From positions 3,038,001-3,102,000 of the forward strand of contig OZ245940.1 of assembly GCA_965230045.1 (NCBI GenBank): a stretch of DNA of 64,000 nt. Direction: 5' to 3'. A model generated the notes under the pieces. It was not told where the DNA came from. It made no database searches and saw only the letters and a program-made list of their open reading frames with translations. The DNA comes from G963662905 sp965230045 (GTDB taxonomy: Bacteria; Bacteroidota; Bacteroidia; Bacteroidales; WRLA01). Below, piece after piece: positions 44,348 through 53,668 of the stretch. Both the position numbers and the translations under genes were made by a program. Within the stretch, counting starts at the first letter, position 1. The number at the start of each line of letters is the position of its first letter.

Positions 44348-45282
44348 ACGAAACCACACCATTTCCTTACCCCGATTTTATGATTATTGGCGCCGGAAAA
44401 TCAGGCACCACTGCATTGGCAAATTACCTGGCAGAACACCCTCAGGTTTTTATGTCAAAAATCAAGGAACCCGACTTTTTTGCATTGGAAGGACAAAGCC
44501 GCGTGCCTCTTGAAGAAGATCCGGAACGCCTGTATCATTACCCTCAGGCTGTTTATACTAAAGAAGATTACCTAAAGCTTTTTGAAGAAGCTGAAGAAGG
44601 CATGAAAACCGGCGAAGCATCAACCATGTACCTGTATAAACCCGGTGCTGCCGACCGTATCAAAAAGTACCGTCCCGACGTGAAAATGATTGCGATTTTC
44701 CGCAATCCGGCCGAACGTATTTATTCCCGTTACCTGCATCTTGCACGCGTAGATGAACTGCTAGACCCTGAATTGGAAAATATGTTCGATAAAAGCACGA
44801 TTTGGTGGCGCAGGCACGATCTGGTCTTTGAAGGATTCTTTTATCAGCATTTGAGCAAATTTTATGATATGTTCCCAAAAGAGCAAATCAAGGTATTCCT
44901 TTATGAAGACCTGCGCAAGGACGATATCGCTGTAATTCAGGAGATTTACCGCTATGTTGGCGTGGACGATACCTATGTGCCCGATACCAGCATACGCTAC
45001 AATCAGGGCGGCTTTGTGAAAAACAAATTTGCTGATTCGCTGATTGGAAACCGTTCGATATTGCGCAAATCGGCACAAAAAATTGCACCGGCATTGCTCA
45101 ACAAAATGCGCAAAAGCCTTACCATGCAAAAAGCCATTAACGAAATGCGCAAAAAAAACCTCGACAGGCCACCTCTGGACAAGGAACTTAAATCACGTAT
45201 TATCAATGATATATACAGAGAAGACATTCTGAAATTCCAGGATTTGATCGGACGGGACCTGTCGCATTGGCTTAATGTATAG
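44344..45282 (+). CDS. Sulfotransferase (PAPS-dependent)
   Basis: The 312-residue protein has the P-loop-like 5'-phosphosulfate motif IIGAGKSGTTALANYLAEHP at 14-33 and the 3'-phosphate motif IFRNPAERIYSRYLHLAR near 119-136. These are the two PAPS-binding elements of carbohydrate sulfotransferases. There is no signal peptide or membrane helix, so it acts in the cytoplasm on a glycan under construction. Its position between glycosyltransferases suggests that the operon product carries sulfate esters. The ATG overlaps the previous stop by 4 bases. Confidence 0.88.
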   Translation: MNETTPFPYPDFMIIGAGKSGTTALANYLAEHPQVFMSKIKEPDFFALEGQSRVPLEEDPERLYHYPQAVYTKEDYLKLFEEAEEGMKTGEASTMYLYKPGAADRIKKYRPDVKMIAIFRNPAERIYSRYLHLARVDELLDPELENMFDKSTIWWRRHDLVFEGFFYQHLSKFYDMFPKEQIKVFLYEDLRKDDIAVIQEIYRYVGVDDTYVPDTSIRYNQGGFVKNKFADSLIGNRSILRKSAQKIAPALLNKMRKSLTMQKAINEMRKKNLDRPPLDKELKSRIINDIYREDILKFQDLIGRDLSHWLNV

Positions 45283-45315
45283 CACTGATTTACTAACCAA
45301 AACAACAACCCGATT

Positions 45316-46512
45316 ATGCTAACACTTAAAATAATCTTCTGGCTGTTTTTGTTTATCATTTTCTATGCCTACCTCGGCTACGGAATATTATTGTATCTTC
45401 TGGTGAAGATCAAGGAAACATTCCGTTTGGGACGAAAACCACAAAAAATCCCCGATTACGAACCTGAGGTTACGCTTTTTGTAGCAGCCTATAATGAAAA
45501 GGACTATGTGGACGAAAAGGTCAAAAACGGATTTGAACTGGACTATCCACGTGAAAAGGTGCGTCAGGTTTGGGTTACCGATGGGTCGGATGACGGTACG
45601 CCCGATATCCTGAAAAAATATAAAGATCAGGGTGTTGAAGTGTACCATGAAGATGCCCGGGGCGGAAAAATCGGAGCGATGAACCGTGGGGTAAAGTTTG
45701 TTAAAACGCCCATTGTAATCTTCTCTGATGGCAACACTACTTTGGGAAAAGAATCCATCCGCAGGATTGTGGATATGTTTGCTGATCCGAAAGTTGGCTG
45801 TGTAAGCGGTGAGAAGCGGATCTATCAAAAAGACAAAGATGCCGCTGCCGGAACGGAAGGAATTTACTGGAAATACGAGTCCACGCTTAAGAAATGGGAT
45901 GCACGACTGTATTCCGTTGTAGGTGCAGCCGGAGAGCTATTTGCAGTGCGGCGGGAATTGTTTGAGGAAGTTGAAAAAGACACCCTGCTTGATGATTTCA
46001 TTGTGAGCCTGCGCATAGCCAAAAAAGGCTATACCATCCAATACGATCCGGAAGCTTATGCCATTGAAACCGCATCGGCCAATGTGAAAGAAGAACTAAA
46101 GCGCAAAGTGCGTATTTCTGCCGGTGGTATTCAGTCGATTATCAGGCTGAAAGCACTGCTGAACCCATTCAAATACGGCCTATTAAGCTTTCAGTATATC
46201 TCACACCGTGTTTTGCGCTGGACATTGGCTCCATTAGGACTGTTGCTTATACTGCTCGCCAATGCAGGCATCACGGCAATGGAAGGCTTTCTCAATTTCG
46301 AAAGTATTTATACCTGGCTTTTTTGGGCGCAAATCCTATTTTATGCAGCAGCTTTAATTGGTTGGGCTCTGGAAAACAGGCAGATAAAAATCAAACTATT
46401 GTTCATTCCCTATTATTTTTTCATTATGAACCTTTCGGTTTATATGGGTTTGAAGCGTTATTTGAAAAAACAGCAAAGTGTAAACTGGGAACGCGCAAAA
46501 AGGGGAAAATAA
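45316..46512 (+). CDS. GT2-family membrane glycosyltransferase
   Basis: The 398-residue enzyme has an N-terminal membrane helix (6-26), a GT-A domain with VTLFVAAYNEKDYVDEKV, WVTDGSDDGTPDIL (the DxD-region is VIFSDGNTTLG) and the TLLDDFIVSLRIAKKG (ED-like) motif, and a C-terminal block of about three helices (300-385). Enzymes with this plan polymerise or extend polysaccharides at the inner membrane. It starts 33 bases after the sulfotransferase, the largest gap in the operon. The closing stop overlaps the next ATG by one base. Confidence 0.88.
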   Translation: MLTLKIIFWLFLFIIFYAYLGYGILLYLLVKIKETFRLGRKPQKIPDYEPEVTLFVAAYNEKDYVDEKVKNGFELDYPREKVRQVWVTDGSDDGTPDILKKYKDQGVEVYHEDARGGKIGAMNRGVKFVKTPIVIFSDGNTTLGKESIRRIVDMFADPKVGCVSGEKRIYQKDKDAAAGTEGIYWKYESTLKKWDARLYSVVGAAGELFAVRRELFEEVEKDTLLDDFIVSLRIAKKGYTIQYDPEAYAIETASANVKEELKRKVRISAGGIQSIIRLKALLNPFKYGLLSFQYISHRVLRWTLAPLGLLLILLANAGITAMEGFLNFESIYTWLFWAQILFYAAALIGWALENRQIKIKLLFIPYYFFIMNLSVYMGLKRYLKKQQSVNWERAKRGK

Positions 46513-48179
46513 TGATTACTCACAGAAAATATATCCTGCTGTTCCTGCTCCTGCCCCTGAATTTCAATTTATGGGCAAAAAGTTTCCCTGTTTATGCCGG
46601 TCAGGGAGATTATCAAAAAATTGATGGAACAGATTTTTCGGATATTGCACCCGGCGATACGATTGTTTTTATGTCGGAAGTTTATCCGCAACTCGATATC
46701 CGGAATATTTTTGGTGACGAGCAGGAACCTGTATATTTTCTTTCAAATGGTCAGCAAGTTATCTTCACAAGCACTTCTTTTTACAACATACGATTTTATG
46801 GTTGCCGCTACATCCGTTTCTCGGGACTGAACGATGAACATGATTATGGTTTTATGGTCTATGGCAGCAGCGGAAATGGTATTTCTGTAGATGGTAAAAG
46901 CAGTGATATCGAAATTGACCATTGCGAAATTTATGAAGTGGGCATGGCAGGCATTATGGCCAAAACTGATCCTACATGCAATGATTTTTCGGCTACCCGC
47001 GATAAGTTTTGCATGTACAACATCCGCCTTCATCACAATTATATTTACAATACCGGAATGGAAGCCGTATATTTGGGGCCATCGAGTTTTAACGGAATAA
47101 TTTTGGAGTGCGACACAAAAGACACCATTGTTTTTCCGCATTTGGTCAAAGGCGCCTGGGTACACAACAACATTTGCGAATATAATGATCTGGACGGTCT
47201 TCAGGTTTCAAGTGCTGTAGAAAACTGTTTTATTTATAATAATATAGTACGGTATGACAGTAGGGAAATGCGCAAAGACCAAATGAGTGGGATTCTTATT
47301 GGCGGAGGCACACAATGCGCTTGCTACAACAACATTATTTCCGATGGATATGGCAGCGGCATTGAAATACATGGAGATGGCGGACGGTTTTACAACAATC
47401 TGATTATCAGGGCAGGAAAAGATTATAAACCCAACGACCATTCCGATTCGCCACGACATGGGATTTTTGTGGGCGGAATCCAGTCCAATACGCAATTGCT
47501 TCCATTTTTGTTGTACAACAACACCATTGTGGAGCCCAAGACCGATGGAATCCGGTTCAATAGCACAAAATCTTCCGGCGACATTTGTTTTAACAATGCC
47601 ATAGTGCAGCCCGGAGCAATACATTATTACGACTCTATCGGAATACCGCCTGCTCGTGCTTATATCAATTTTACTTTCGATGGCGTAGAGCTGGATACAT
47701 TGTACAACAAATTTGTTGAAATTATTGAAAATGCAGGTTTTACAGAACCGCAAGAAGATGATTTCCAGACTAAATCAGGTTCTGTTTTCATTAATGCCGG
47801 AACAAATGTTGATGATTTATTGCCAGCCCTGGATTTAGCAGAAAACAACCGGATCGTTGGAACGGCACCCGATTGCGGTGCTTATGAGTATCAGGGCGCT
47901 TCCGGTGTTGAGGCGACTCCAAATGCACAAAAAAATCCAATCATTTATCCTAATCCGGCTATGGATAAATTTATTGTAAACCTCCCCGAGGCTTTTCAAG
48001 GCAGATCAGCATCCCGTTTTTATTTATATCGTGCTGATGGAAGCCTGGCCATCTCAACAATAATTTCCAAAGAATCGGACATTATTAATATAAGCAAATT
48101 AAAACAAGGGATTTATTTATATTCAATAATATCCGGCGATGCAAAAACAAGTGGTAAACTTTCAATTGTACGACTATGA
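46512..48179 (+). CDS. T9SS-secreted right-handed parallel beta-helix protein
   Basis: The ATG at 46512 gives 555 residues with a signal peptide (8-24). From about 75 to 440 the sequence follows the beta-helix pattern of repeating N-rich coils (for instance IEIDHCEIYEVGMAGIMA, LHHNYIYNTGMEAVYLGP and CYNNIISDGYGSGIEIHG), the fold of pectate lyases and polysaccharide-binding proteins. The C-terminal ~85 residues are a T9SS sorting domain (IIYPNPAMDKFIV, NISKLKQGIYLYSI). It is likely a surface or secreted glycan-cleaving or glycan-binding protein for the polymer made by this operon. Catalytic residues are not clear. Confidence 0.85.
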   Translation: MITHRKYILLFLLLPLNFNLWAKSFPVYAGQGDYQKIDGTDFSDIAPGDTIVFMSEVYPQLDIRNIFGDEQEPVYFLSNGQQVIFTSTSFYNIRFYGCRYIRFSGLNDEHDYGFMVYGSSGNGISVDGKSSDIEIDHCEIYEVGMAGIMAKTDPTCNDFSATRDKFCMYNIRLHHNYIYNTGMEAVYLGPSSFNGIILECDTKDTIVFPHLVKGAWVHNNICEYNDLDGLQVSSAVENCFIYNNIVRYDSREMRKDQMSGILIGGGTQCACYNNIISDGYGSGIEIHGDGGRFYNNLIIRAGKDYKPNDHSDSPRHGIFVGGIQSNTQLLPFLLYNNTIVEPKTDGIRFNSTKSSGDICFNNAIVQPGAIHYYDSIGIPPARAYINFTFDGVELDTLYNKFVEIIENAGFTEPQEDDFQTKSGSVFINAGTNVDDLLPALDLAENNRIVGTAPDCGAYEYQGASGVEATPNAQKNPIIYPNPAMDKFIVNLPEAFQGRSASRFYLYRADGSLAISTIISKESDIINISKLKQGIYLYSIISGDAKTSGKLSIVRL

Positions 48180-49018
48180 GCGATGCATTATTCAAATTTA
48201 TAAAAGCTATTGTAAAGCCATTGATTCCGTTTCAGTTAGGCGTAAAACTCCGTGGCGGTTGGCAAAAACTCATGGCTTGGTTTTACCGGGGCAGCAAATA
48301 TTATTGTCCTTACTGCAAGCAAACTTTCCGAAAAATGCTGCCGGCAGGTGAACGTCCTCCAATTAATATAGAGAAGAAAATTATCGGGGCAGGATATCGC
48401 CAAAATGTGCTATGTCCCAGATGTTATAGTACCGACCGTGACCGCCTGATTTGGATATGGTTACAGGAATACACCAATCTGGGCCGTGACGAAAAAGTAC
48501 TGCTACATATTGCACCTGAAGGAAGTATCAGGGCCTATTTAAAACAAATCAATGGCATTGAATATCATATGGGAGATAAATTTGAAGAAGGCTATGATAA
48601 ATACTATTACGACCGTGCTGTTGAGCAGATGGACATCCTGGAATTGCCCTATAATGATGATGTTTTTGATCTGATAATATGTAATCATGTTTTGGAACAT
48701 ATTGATAATGACCATAAAGCAATGAGCGAACTTTACCGCGTATTGAAGCCCGGAGGTAAAGCCTTGCTACAGGTGCCCATTTCATGGATAATTGATAAGA
48801 CTTATGAAGATGCATCCAAAACGACGCATAAGGAACGGGAAGATGCTTTCGGCCAGTACGACCATGTACGTATTTATGGACCTGATTACCCAAAGCGGCT
48901 GGAGAAAGCAGGATTTGAAGTGGAAATCATTGATCCGAACAAAAAAGATTGGATGAAGAATTATGAAGATTATTCTTTAAACCCTGATGAAAGAATATTT
49001 ATAGCACACAAAAAATGA
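48176..49018 (+). CDS. SAM-dependent methyltransferase with zinc-ribbon-like N-terminus
   Basis: The 280-residue protein begins with a hydrophobic/basic leader followed by two CxxC pairs (YYCPYCKQTF and LCPRCYS, about 42-84), a likely zinc site. The class I methyltransferase core follows: VLLHIAPEGSIRAYLK as the SAM-binding strand and NHVLEHIDNDHKAMSELYRV plus LKPGG later. It overlaps the previous gene by 4 bases and the next by 4. In this context it may methylate the glycan, its lipid carrier, or an enzyme of the operon; the target is not visible. Confidence 0.8.
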   Translation: MSDALFKFIKAIVKPLIPFQLGVKLRGGWQKLMAWFYRGSKYYCPYCKQTFRKMLPAGERPPINIEKKIIGAGYRQNVLCPRCYSTDRDRLIWIWLQEYTNLGRDEKVLLHIAPEGSIRAYLKQINGIEYHMGDKFEEGYDKYYYDRAVEQMDILELPYNDDVFDLIICNHVLEHIDNDHKAMSELYRVLKPGGKALLQVPISWIIDKTYEDASKTTHKEREDAFGQYDHVRIYGPDYPKRLEKAGFEVEIIDPNKKDWMKNYEDYSLNPDERIFIAHKK

Positions 49019-51588
49019 AATTCAAGTCAATCCTTCTCTGCCTTTTAATAATTTCCTCAGCCATTCTTTCTGCCAATAATGTGGATAGTTTGCGCAAAGC
49101 TGCGGCACACCAAACAGGTGAAGAAAAGTTCAGGAGCCTGGATCATTTGGTATTCCGCTTAATAAAATCATCTCCCGAAGAGTCTGTGCAGTATGCAATG
49201 CAGGCACGGTCTTTAAGCCGTGAACTTGATCCATGCATTCAGGTAAGAGGCTACCTGCTATTGGGTGTGAGCCAACTTTTTGCAGAACATCGCGATAGCT
49301 CCATCGCTAACCTGAACAGAGCATTGATGATTGACTGCATTGATACGATTAGCGCAACATATGCCAGTATTTATAATAATATTGGAAATCTCTATTATGG
49401 AAACGGTTTATATAAAATAGCTCTGGATAATTATCAGAAAGCACTATATATTTCAACAAAAATTTCAAATGAAATTCAAATACCTATAATTTTAAATAAT
49501 CTCGGCCTCTGCTATTTATTTGATGGCAATAGTAAAAAAGCGGAAGAATATCTTTGGAAAGCAGCTTTGATTAAAATAGAAGGAATTAGCCGCGAACAGG
49601 TTTTTTATCATTCTCTGGGTGAATTATATTTTGAAATTGGTAACATTCGAAAAGCGGATAGCTGCTTTAATATAGCGCACAAATATTGCCTGCTCAATAA
49701 TGATTTACATACGCTCAACATTTGTAATATTGATTTGGCAGAAATTGCCATGGAAAAAGGCGAATACAGATCGGCTCTTAAAAAGCTGGATCAGAGCATT
49801 GATGTGTCACGAAGTCATGGTTTTTTAGTCTATTTGGCCGAATCATACAATATTAAAGGAGAACTTTATATGCTTTTAAATATACCTGATTCTGCCAAAT
49901 ATTTTTTCGAGAAATCATTATTGCTTGCAGAAAAGATTAAACGCACAGACGTAATGATCATAGGATTGGAAAATTTAAAAAACTTTCACATCAAAAATAA
50001 AAACGCGGAAGAAGCCCTGATGTACCTGCAACGTTTGAATGCAATGCAATCTGAATTACATCAAAAAGAATACAATTCGGCGGTTAAGGCTTTGCTTGCA
50101 TCCAGGAAAGTATTGATTGAAAATATGGAAGATGGAAAAAACGAACAACGGACAACTTTTTTAAAACATCAACGGATATTTTTCATTGTTAGCGGACTTC
50201 TGTTACTGATTGTAATTGTTCTAATATTCTTTTTAATAAGAAAAATAAAAGTCCCACGGCTAGCTTCAGATAATAATGTTCCCCTACCTCCTACTTCTCT
50301 GCAAACCAATCTTCCGCAAACCCCAGATATTGAACAGGCGGTTCAAGAACGCACAGAAAAGCTCTACCGTCAGGTTGCAGAACATTCGGAAGAAAGCCTG
50401 GCCTTAAAAAAGGCACTGAAAAAAGCTGAAGATGCCAACTATTTAAAAAATGCCTTTTTAGCAAATATGAGCCATGAAGTGCGTACACCGCTCAACGCGA
50501 TTATTGGTTTTAGCAATCTTTTGCTCACCGAGCTTAGTATGCTCGAAAACAAAGAGTTGTACGAATTCGCCGAAGGAATTCAGCTCAGCGGTGAGCGTCT
50601 TCTGCATTTGCTCAATAATATCATCGATATCAGCCGAGTAGAAGCCAACGATTTAAAAATAGCGTTAGTCCCGCTGCAATTGAAACCTTTCGTCAAAAAG
50701 ATAGCAGAAGAACACCTGTCAAAAGCTAAAGAGCGAAACCTCAGGCTTAATGTATCATTGGAAAATGTGCCTGAAATTGAAGCCGATGAAAAAAGTCTGC
50801 GCAAAATCTTAAACGATATCATTGATAATGCTTTCAAATACACTGAAAAAGGTTTTATCAATTTAAGCATTAGTTATTTAAGTGATGAAAAAAAGATTGT
50901 GATACGTATAAAGGACAGTGGTATCGGAATTGATACAGCATATCTGCCGCATATTTTCGAGCCCTTTCGCCAGGAAAGTTTGGGCTATACCCGTGAATAT
51001 CAAGGCGCAGGTCTGGGCTTGCCATTGGCAAAAAGGTTAACGGAAATGATGAAGGGCGAAATTGTGGTTGATTCAGAAAAAACCAAAGGTACCAGTGTAA
51101 GCCTGGTATTCCCGGAATATAAAACAGAATCCTATTCCGAAAAATCCGAAACCAAAGAATTGATTACCAATACTATTGAAAATCGAACCGAAAAGCTGGA
51201 TATTTTCATTATTGAAGATGACCGAATGAACAGGCTTGTTCTGGAAAAAATGCTCAAGCGTCTTGGAAATATCAAAACTGCAATAGATGCTGAAGAAAGT
51301 TTCAAAGTAATTGAAAATCACTATAAAGCAGGAAAATTGTTTGATGTACTGTTGGTGGACATCAATTTGCCGCCGCCACTCAATGGTTTGGAAATTATGC
51401 AGAAAATACGGCAAGACTACCCGGAATACAGAAAAATTCCATGTATTGCCCAAACTGCCTATGCAATGGCGGGCGATAAGGAATGGTTGCTTGAAGGAGG
51501 CTTCGACGATTACCTCCCAAAGCCCATTAACAAAAATCAGCTTATCAATTCTATTAGTAAACAGCTGAAAATACGTAATTTAATATGA
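49015..51588 (+). CDS. Hybrid histidine kinase with TPR sensor region
   Basis: The 857-residue protein has a signal peptide, about seven TPR-like repeats (50-365) in the periplasm, a membrane helix at 385-408, and a cytoplasmic kinase: HisKA with phospho-accepting His487 in NMSHEVRTPLNAIIGF, HATPase_c with DNAFKYTEKG, KDSGIGI and GAGLGLPLA, then a receiver domain with Asp782 in LLVDINLP. No DNA-binding output is attached. It couples by a 4-base overlap to the next kinase-like gene, so signals likely pass between the two proteins. It likely controls glycan production or export. Confidence 0.92.
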   Translation: MKFKSILLCLLIISSAILSANNVDSLRKAAAHQTGEEKFRSLDHLVFRLIKSSPEESVQYAMQARSLSRELDPCIQVRGYLLLGVSQLFAEHRDSSIANLNRALMIDCIDTISATYASIYNNIGNLYYGNGLYKIALDNYQKALYISTKISNEIQIPIILNNLGLCYLFDGNSKKAEEYLWKAALIKIEGISREQVFYHSLGELYFEIGNIRKADSCFNIAHKYCLLNNDLHTLNICNIDLAEIAMEKGEYRSALKKLDQSIDVSRSHGFLVYLAESYNIKGELYMLLNIPDSAKYFFEKSLLLAEKIKRTDVMIIGLENLKNFHIKNKNAEEALMYLQRLNAMQSELHQKEYNSAVKALLASRKVLIENMEDGKNEQRTTFLKHQRIFFIVSGLLLLIVIVLIFFLIRKIKVPRLASDNNVPLPPTSLQTNLPQTPDIEQAVQERTEKLYRQVAEHSEESLALKKALKKAEDANYLKNAFLANMSHEVRTPLNAIIGFSNLLLTELSMLENKELYEFAEGIQLSGERLLHLLNNIIDISRVEANDLKIALVPLQLKPFVKKIAEEHLSKAKERNLRLNVSLENVPEIEADEKSLRKILNDIIDNAFKYTEKGFINLSISYLSDEKKIVIRIKDSGIGIDTAYLPHIFEPFRQESLGYTREYQGAGLGLPLAKRLTEMMKGEIVVDSEKTKGTSVSLVFPEYKTESYSEKSETKELITNTIENRTEKLDIFIIEDDRMNRLVLEKMLKRLGNIKTAIDAEESFKVIENHYKAGKLFDVLLVDINLPPPLNGLEIMQKIRQDYPEYRKIPCIAQTAYAMAGDKEWLLEGGFDDYLPKPINKNQLINSISKQLKIRNLI

Positions 51589-52868
51589 GCAATGAGAATA
51601 TAGACATTCCCATGAGTGAAGGTCAGCTAAGAAAAGAGTACGAAATCCTGCAAGCGAAATACAGGGATCTTTTAAAAGCGGACAACCTTTTCCGAAAAAA
51701 TATGGAAGAGCGGCTGATGAAAGCGCGGGAGGAAACCTCCGCCAGCAACAAAATGACTAATTCGTTTTTATTGAAGATAGGGCAAAATCTTAAAATTCCG
51801 CTTAATGGACTGATAGGAATAAGCGACCTGATAAAGCAAACAGACCTAAATGCAGAGCAAAAAGATTATTTAAACATCATCAATAATTATAGCTCAAAAC
51901 TCCAAAACAAACTAAATGATATGCTCGATTTAGCCCGGATTCTGGGCAAAGATGGCGCAGAGAACAGCAAAGTGTTTAGTTTATCAAAACTACTAACGGA
52001 ATTGGATGCTGTTTTTCGGCATGCAGCTATAAGCAAAAGCATTGATTTAAAGTTTAATAAAGACGATGAAATACCTGATATGCTGATCGGTGCCGATGAA
52101 TGGATTAAGCTGATATCTGCCAAACTATTGCAAAACGCATTGGATAATTCCTCCAAAGGAGCGCTCTCATTTAAAGTTCGTTTACATAAATATGATCAGC
52201 TTTCGGTCGATTTAACTTTTGAAGTAAGGGACAGCGGCGCAGGAATTAATGAACGTAAAGCTGATGAGATTCATCACCTACTTGATTTGAAGGATGAAAA
52301 CCAGGTTCTATCAAGTGAGTTTAGTGGACTGGGACTAATTTTTAGCAAAATTCTCTGCGACAAAATGAATGGCCAATTAGGATTCCGTCCCAATGCCGAC
52401 AAAGGGACTACTTTTTGGCTCAATTTAACGCTTTCCATCGCAGAAGAATGCAGGCTTGAAAAAACCGTGTCAAAAGTAGAGCAAGCAGAAGGATTGAGGA
52501 TTTTATTGGTAGAAGACAATTTGCTGAACCAAAAATTTGCAATGGCAACTTTGCGCAAAGGAAAACATAAAGTAGAAATCGCAGAAAATGGAAAAATAGG
52601 TCTGGAAAAATATACTTCCTCCACTGATGCTTACGATATTATTTTAATGGATGTGCAAATGCCTGTAATGGACGGAATCGAAGCGGCACAAAAAATCAGG
52701 CTCTTTGAAAAAGAAAACAAAAAGAAAAGCATCCCGATTGCCGCCGTTACAGCTTACGCTCTTGATCATGATTACGAGCGCTGTATGGATGCAGGTATGG
52801 ATGCTTTCCTTGCCAAACCTTACCGTCCCAACGAATTGATTGAAACGATAAATAAATTATTGGGCTAA
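51585..52868 (+). CDS. Kinase-like protein lacking the H-box histidine, with receiver domain
   Basis: The 427-residue soluble protein has a coiled coil (15-55), a HisKA-like helix, an HATPase_c domain with DSGAGIN and SGLGLIFS boxes, and a receiver domain with Asp356 in ILMDVQMP and the FLAKPYRP lysine. In the H box where kinases read SHEIRTPL, this protein reads GQNLKIPL: Gln67 replaces the phospho-accepting His. It cannot take up phosphate there, though ATP binding looks possible. The receiver may accept phosphate from the upstream kinase, and the pair probably acts as a unit. It ends 1 base before the convergent FKBP gene. Confidence 0.88.
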   Translation: MSNENIDIPMSEGQLRKEYEILQAKYRDLLKADNLFRKNMEERLMKAREETSASNKMTNSFLLKIGQNLKIPLNGLIGISDLIKQTDLNAEQKDYLNIINNYSSKLQNKLNDMLDLARILGKDGAENSKVFSLSKLLTELDAVFRHAAISKSIDLKFNKDDEIPDMLIGADEWIKLISAKLLQNALDNSSKGALSFKVRLHKYDQLSVDLTFEVRDSGAGINERKADEIHHLLDLKDENQVLSSEFSGLGLIFSKILCDKMNGQLGFRPNADKGTTFWLNLTLSIAEECRLEKTVSKVEQAEGLRILLVEDNLLNQKFAMATLRKGKHKVEIAENGKIGLEKYTSSTDAYDIILMDVQMPVMDGIEAAQKIRLFEKENKKKSIPIAAVTAYALDHDYERCMDAGMDAFLAKPYRPNELIETINKLLG

Positions 52869-52869
52869 A

Positions 52870-53667
52870 TTATTGTACATCAACGATTTCAACATCAAAT
52901 ACTAATGTTGATCCGGCAGGTATCGGGCCTATAGCTCTTTGTCCGTAGGCCAGTTCCGGGGGAATAATCAAACGGATCTTCCCTCCTTTTTTTACTAAGC
53001 ACACACCTTCGTCCCAGCCTTTGATTACCTTGCCCTGGCCTTGTGGAAATGTAAATACCTGATTCCGCTCCACTGAGCTGTCAAATTTTTGCCCATTTTC
53101 TAAAAAGCCCGTATAATGAACGCTCACAGTTCTGCCAAAACCTGCTTTTGGCCCATTTCCTTCTTCAAGAATGATGTATTTCAATCCCGATTCCGTTGTA
53201 AGCGTATCCCTTCCGCTCACATCAAATGGCTCTGCCGTTTTCATTTTTTGGACATTGAGCAGTTCAACTTCAAAAATTAAGGTAGAATCAGGTGGAATTA
53301 CACCCAAATCCTGATTTCCATAGGCCAAATTCGGTGGTATAACCAGTTCTGCTTTACCGCCTTCGCGCATAAGCAGCAGGCCTTCATCCCATCCTTTTAT
53401 CACCTGACCAACGCCCACTTGAAATTTAAGTGGACGGCCACGGCCATGCGATGAATCAAAAACGCTATCGTTGCTTAGTTTCCCGGTATAATGCACATTG
53501 ACCAGGTCACCCTGCTCAGCTTGAGCACCATTACCTTCTGTAATCATTCGGTATTTTAAACCACTTTGGGTTGTCTTCCAATCACTATTCGCCATGTAAG
53601 TATTTGTTTTACAAGAAATTAATAAAAAAATCAATATAATGGGCAATGCCCGGGCGGCTCTGTTCAT
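52870..53667 (-). CDS. FKBP-type prolyl isomerase lipoprotein, two domains
   Basis: The ATG at 53667 gives 265 residues. A lipobox (LLISC) anchors the protein. Two full FKBP domains follow (about 33-150 and 158-265), each with VHYTG, FDSS, a VIKGWDEGL/VIKGWDEGV loop and LAYG...IPP...STLIFEVEL-type ending. Both keep the aromatic residues that form the isomerase pocket. It acts in the periplasm or on the outer membrane to help proteins fold. It starts 1 base after the stop codon of the next FKBP gene upstream and is the last of the cluster. Confidence 0.9.
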   Translation of the reverse strand: MNRAARALPIILIFLLISCKTNTYMANSDWKTTQSGLKYRMITEGNGAQAEQGDLVNVHYTGKLSNDSVFDSSHGRGRPLKFQVGVGQVIKGWDEGLLLMREGGKAELVIPPNLAYGNQDLGVIPPDSTLIFEVELLNVQKMKTAEPFDVSGRDTLTTESGLKYIILEEGNGPKAGFGRTVSVHYTGFLENGQKFDSSVERNQVFTFPQGQGKVIKGWDEGVCLVKKGGKIRLIIPPELAYGQRAIGPIPAGSTLVFDVEIVDVQ

Positions 53668-53668
53668 C

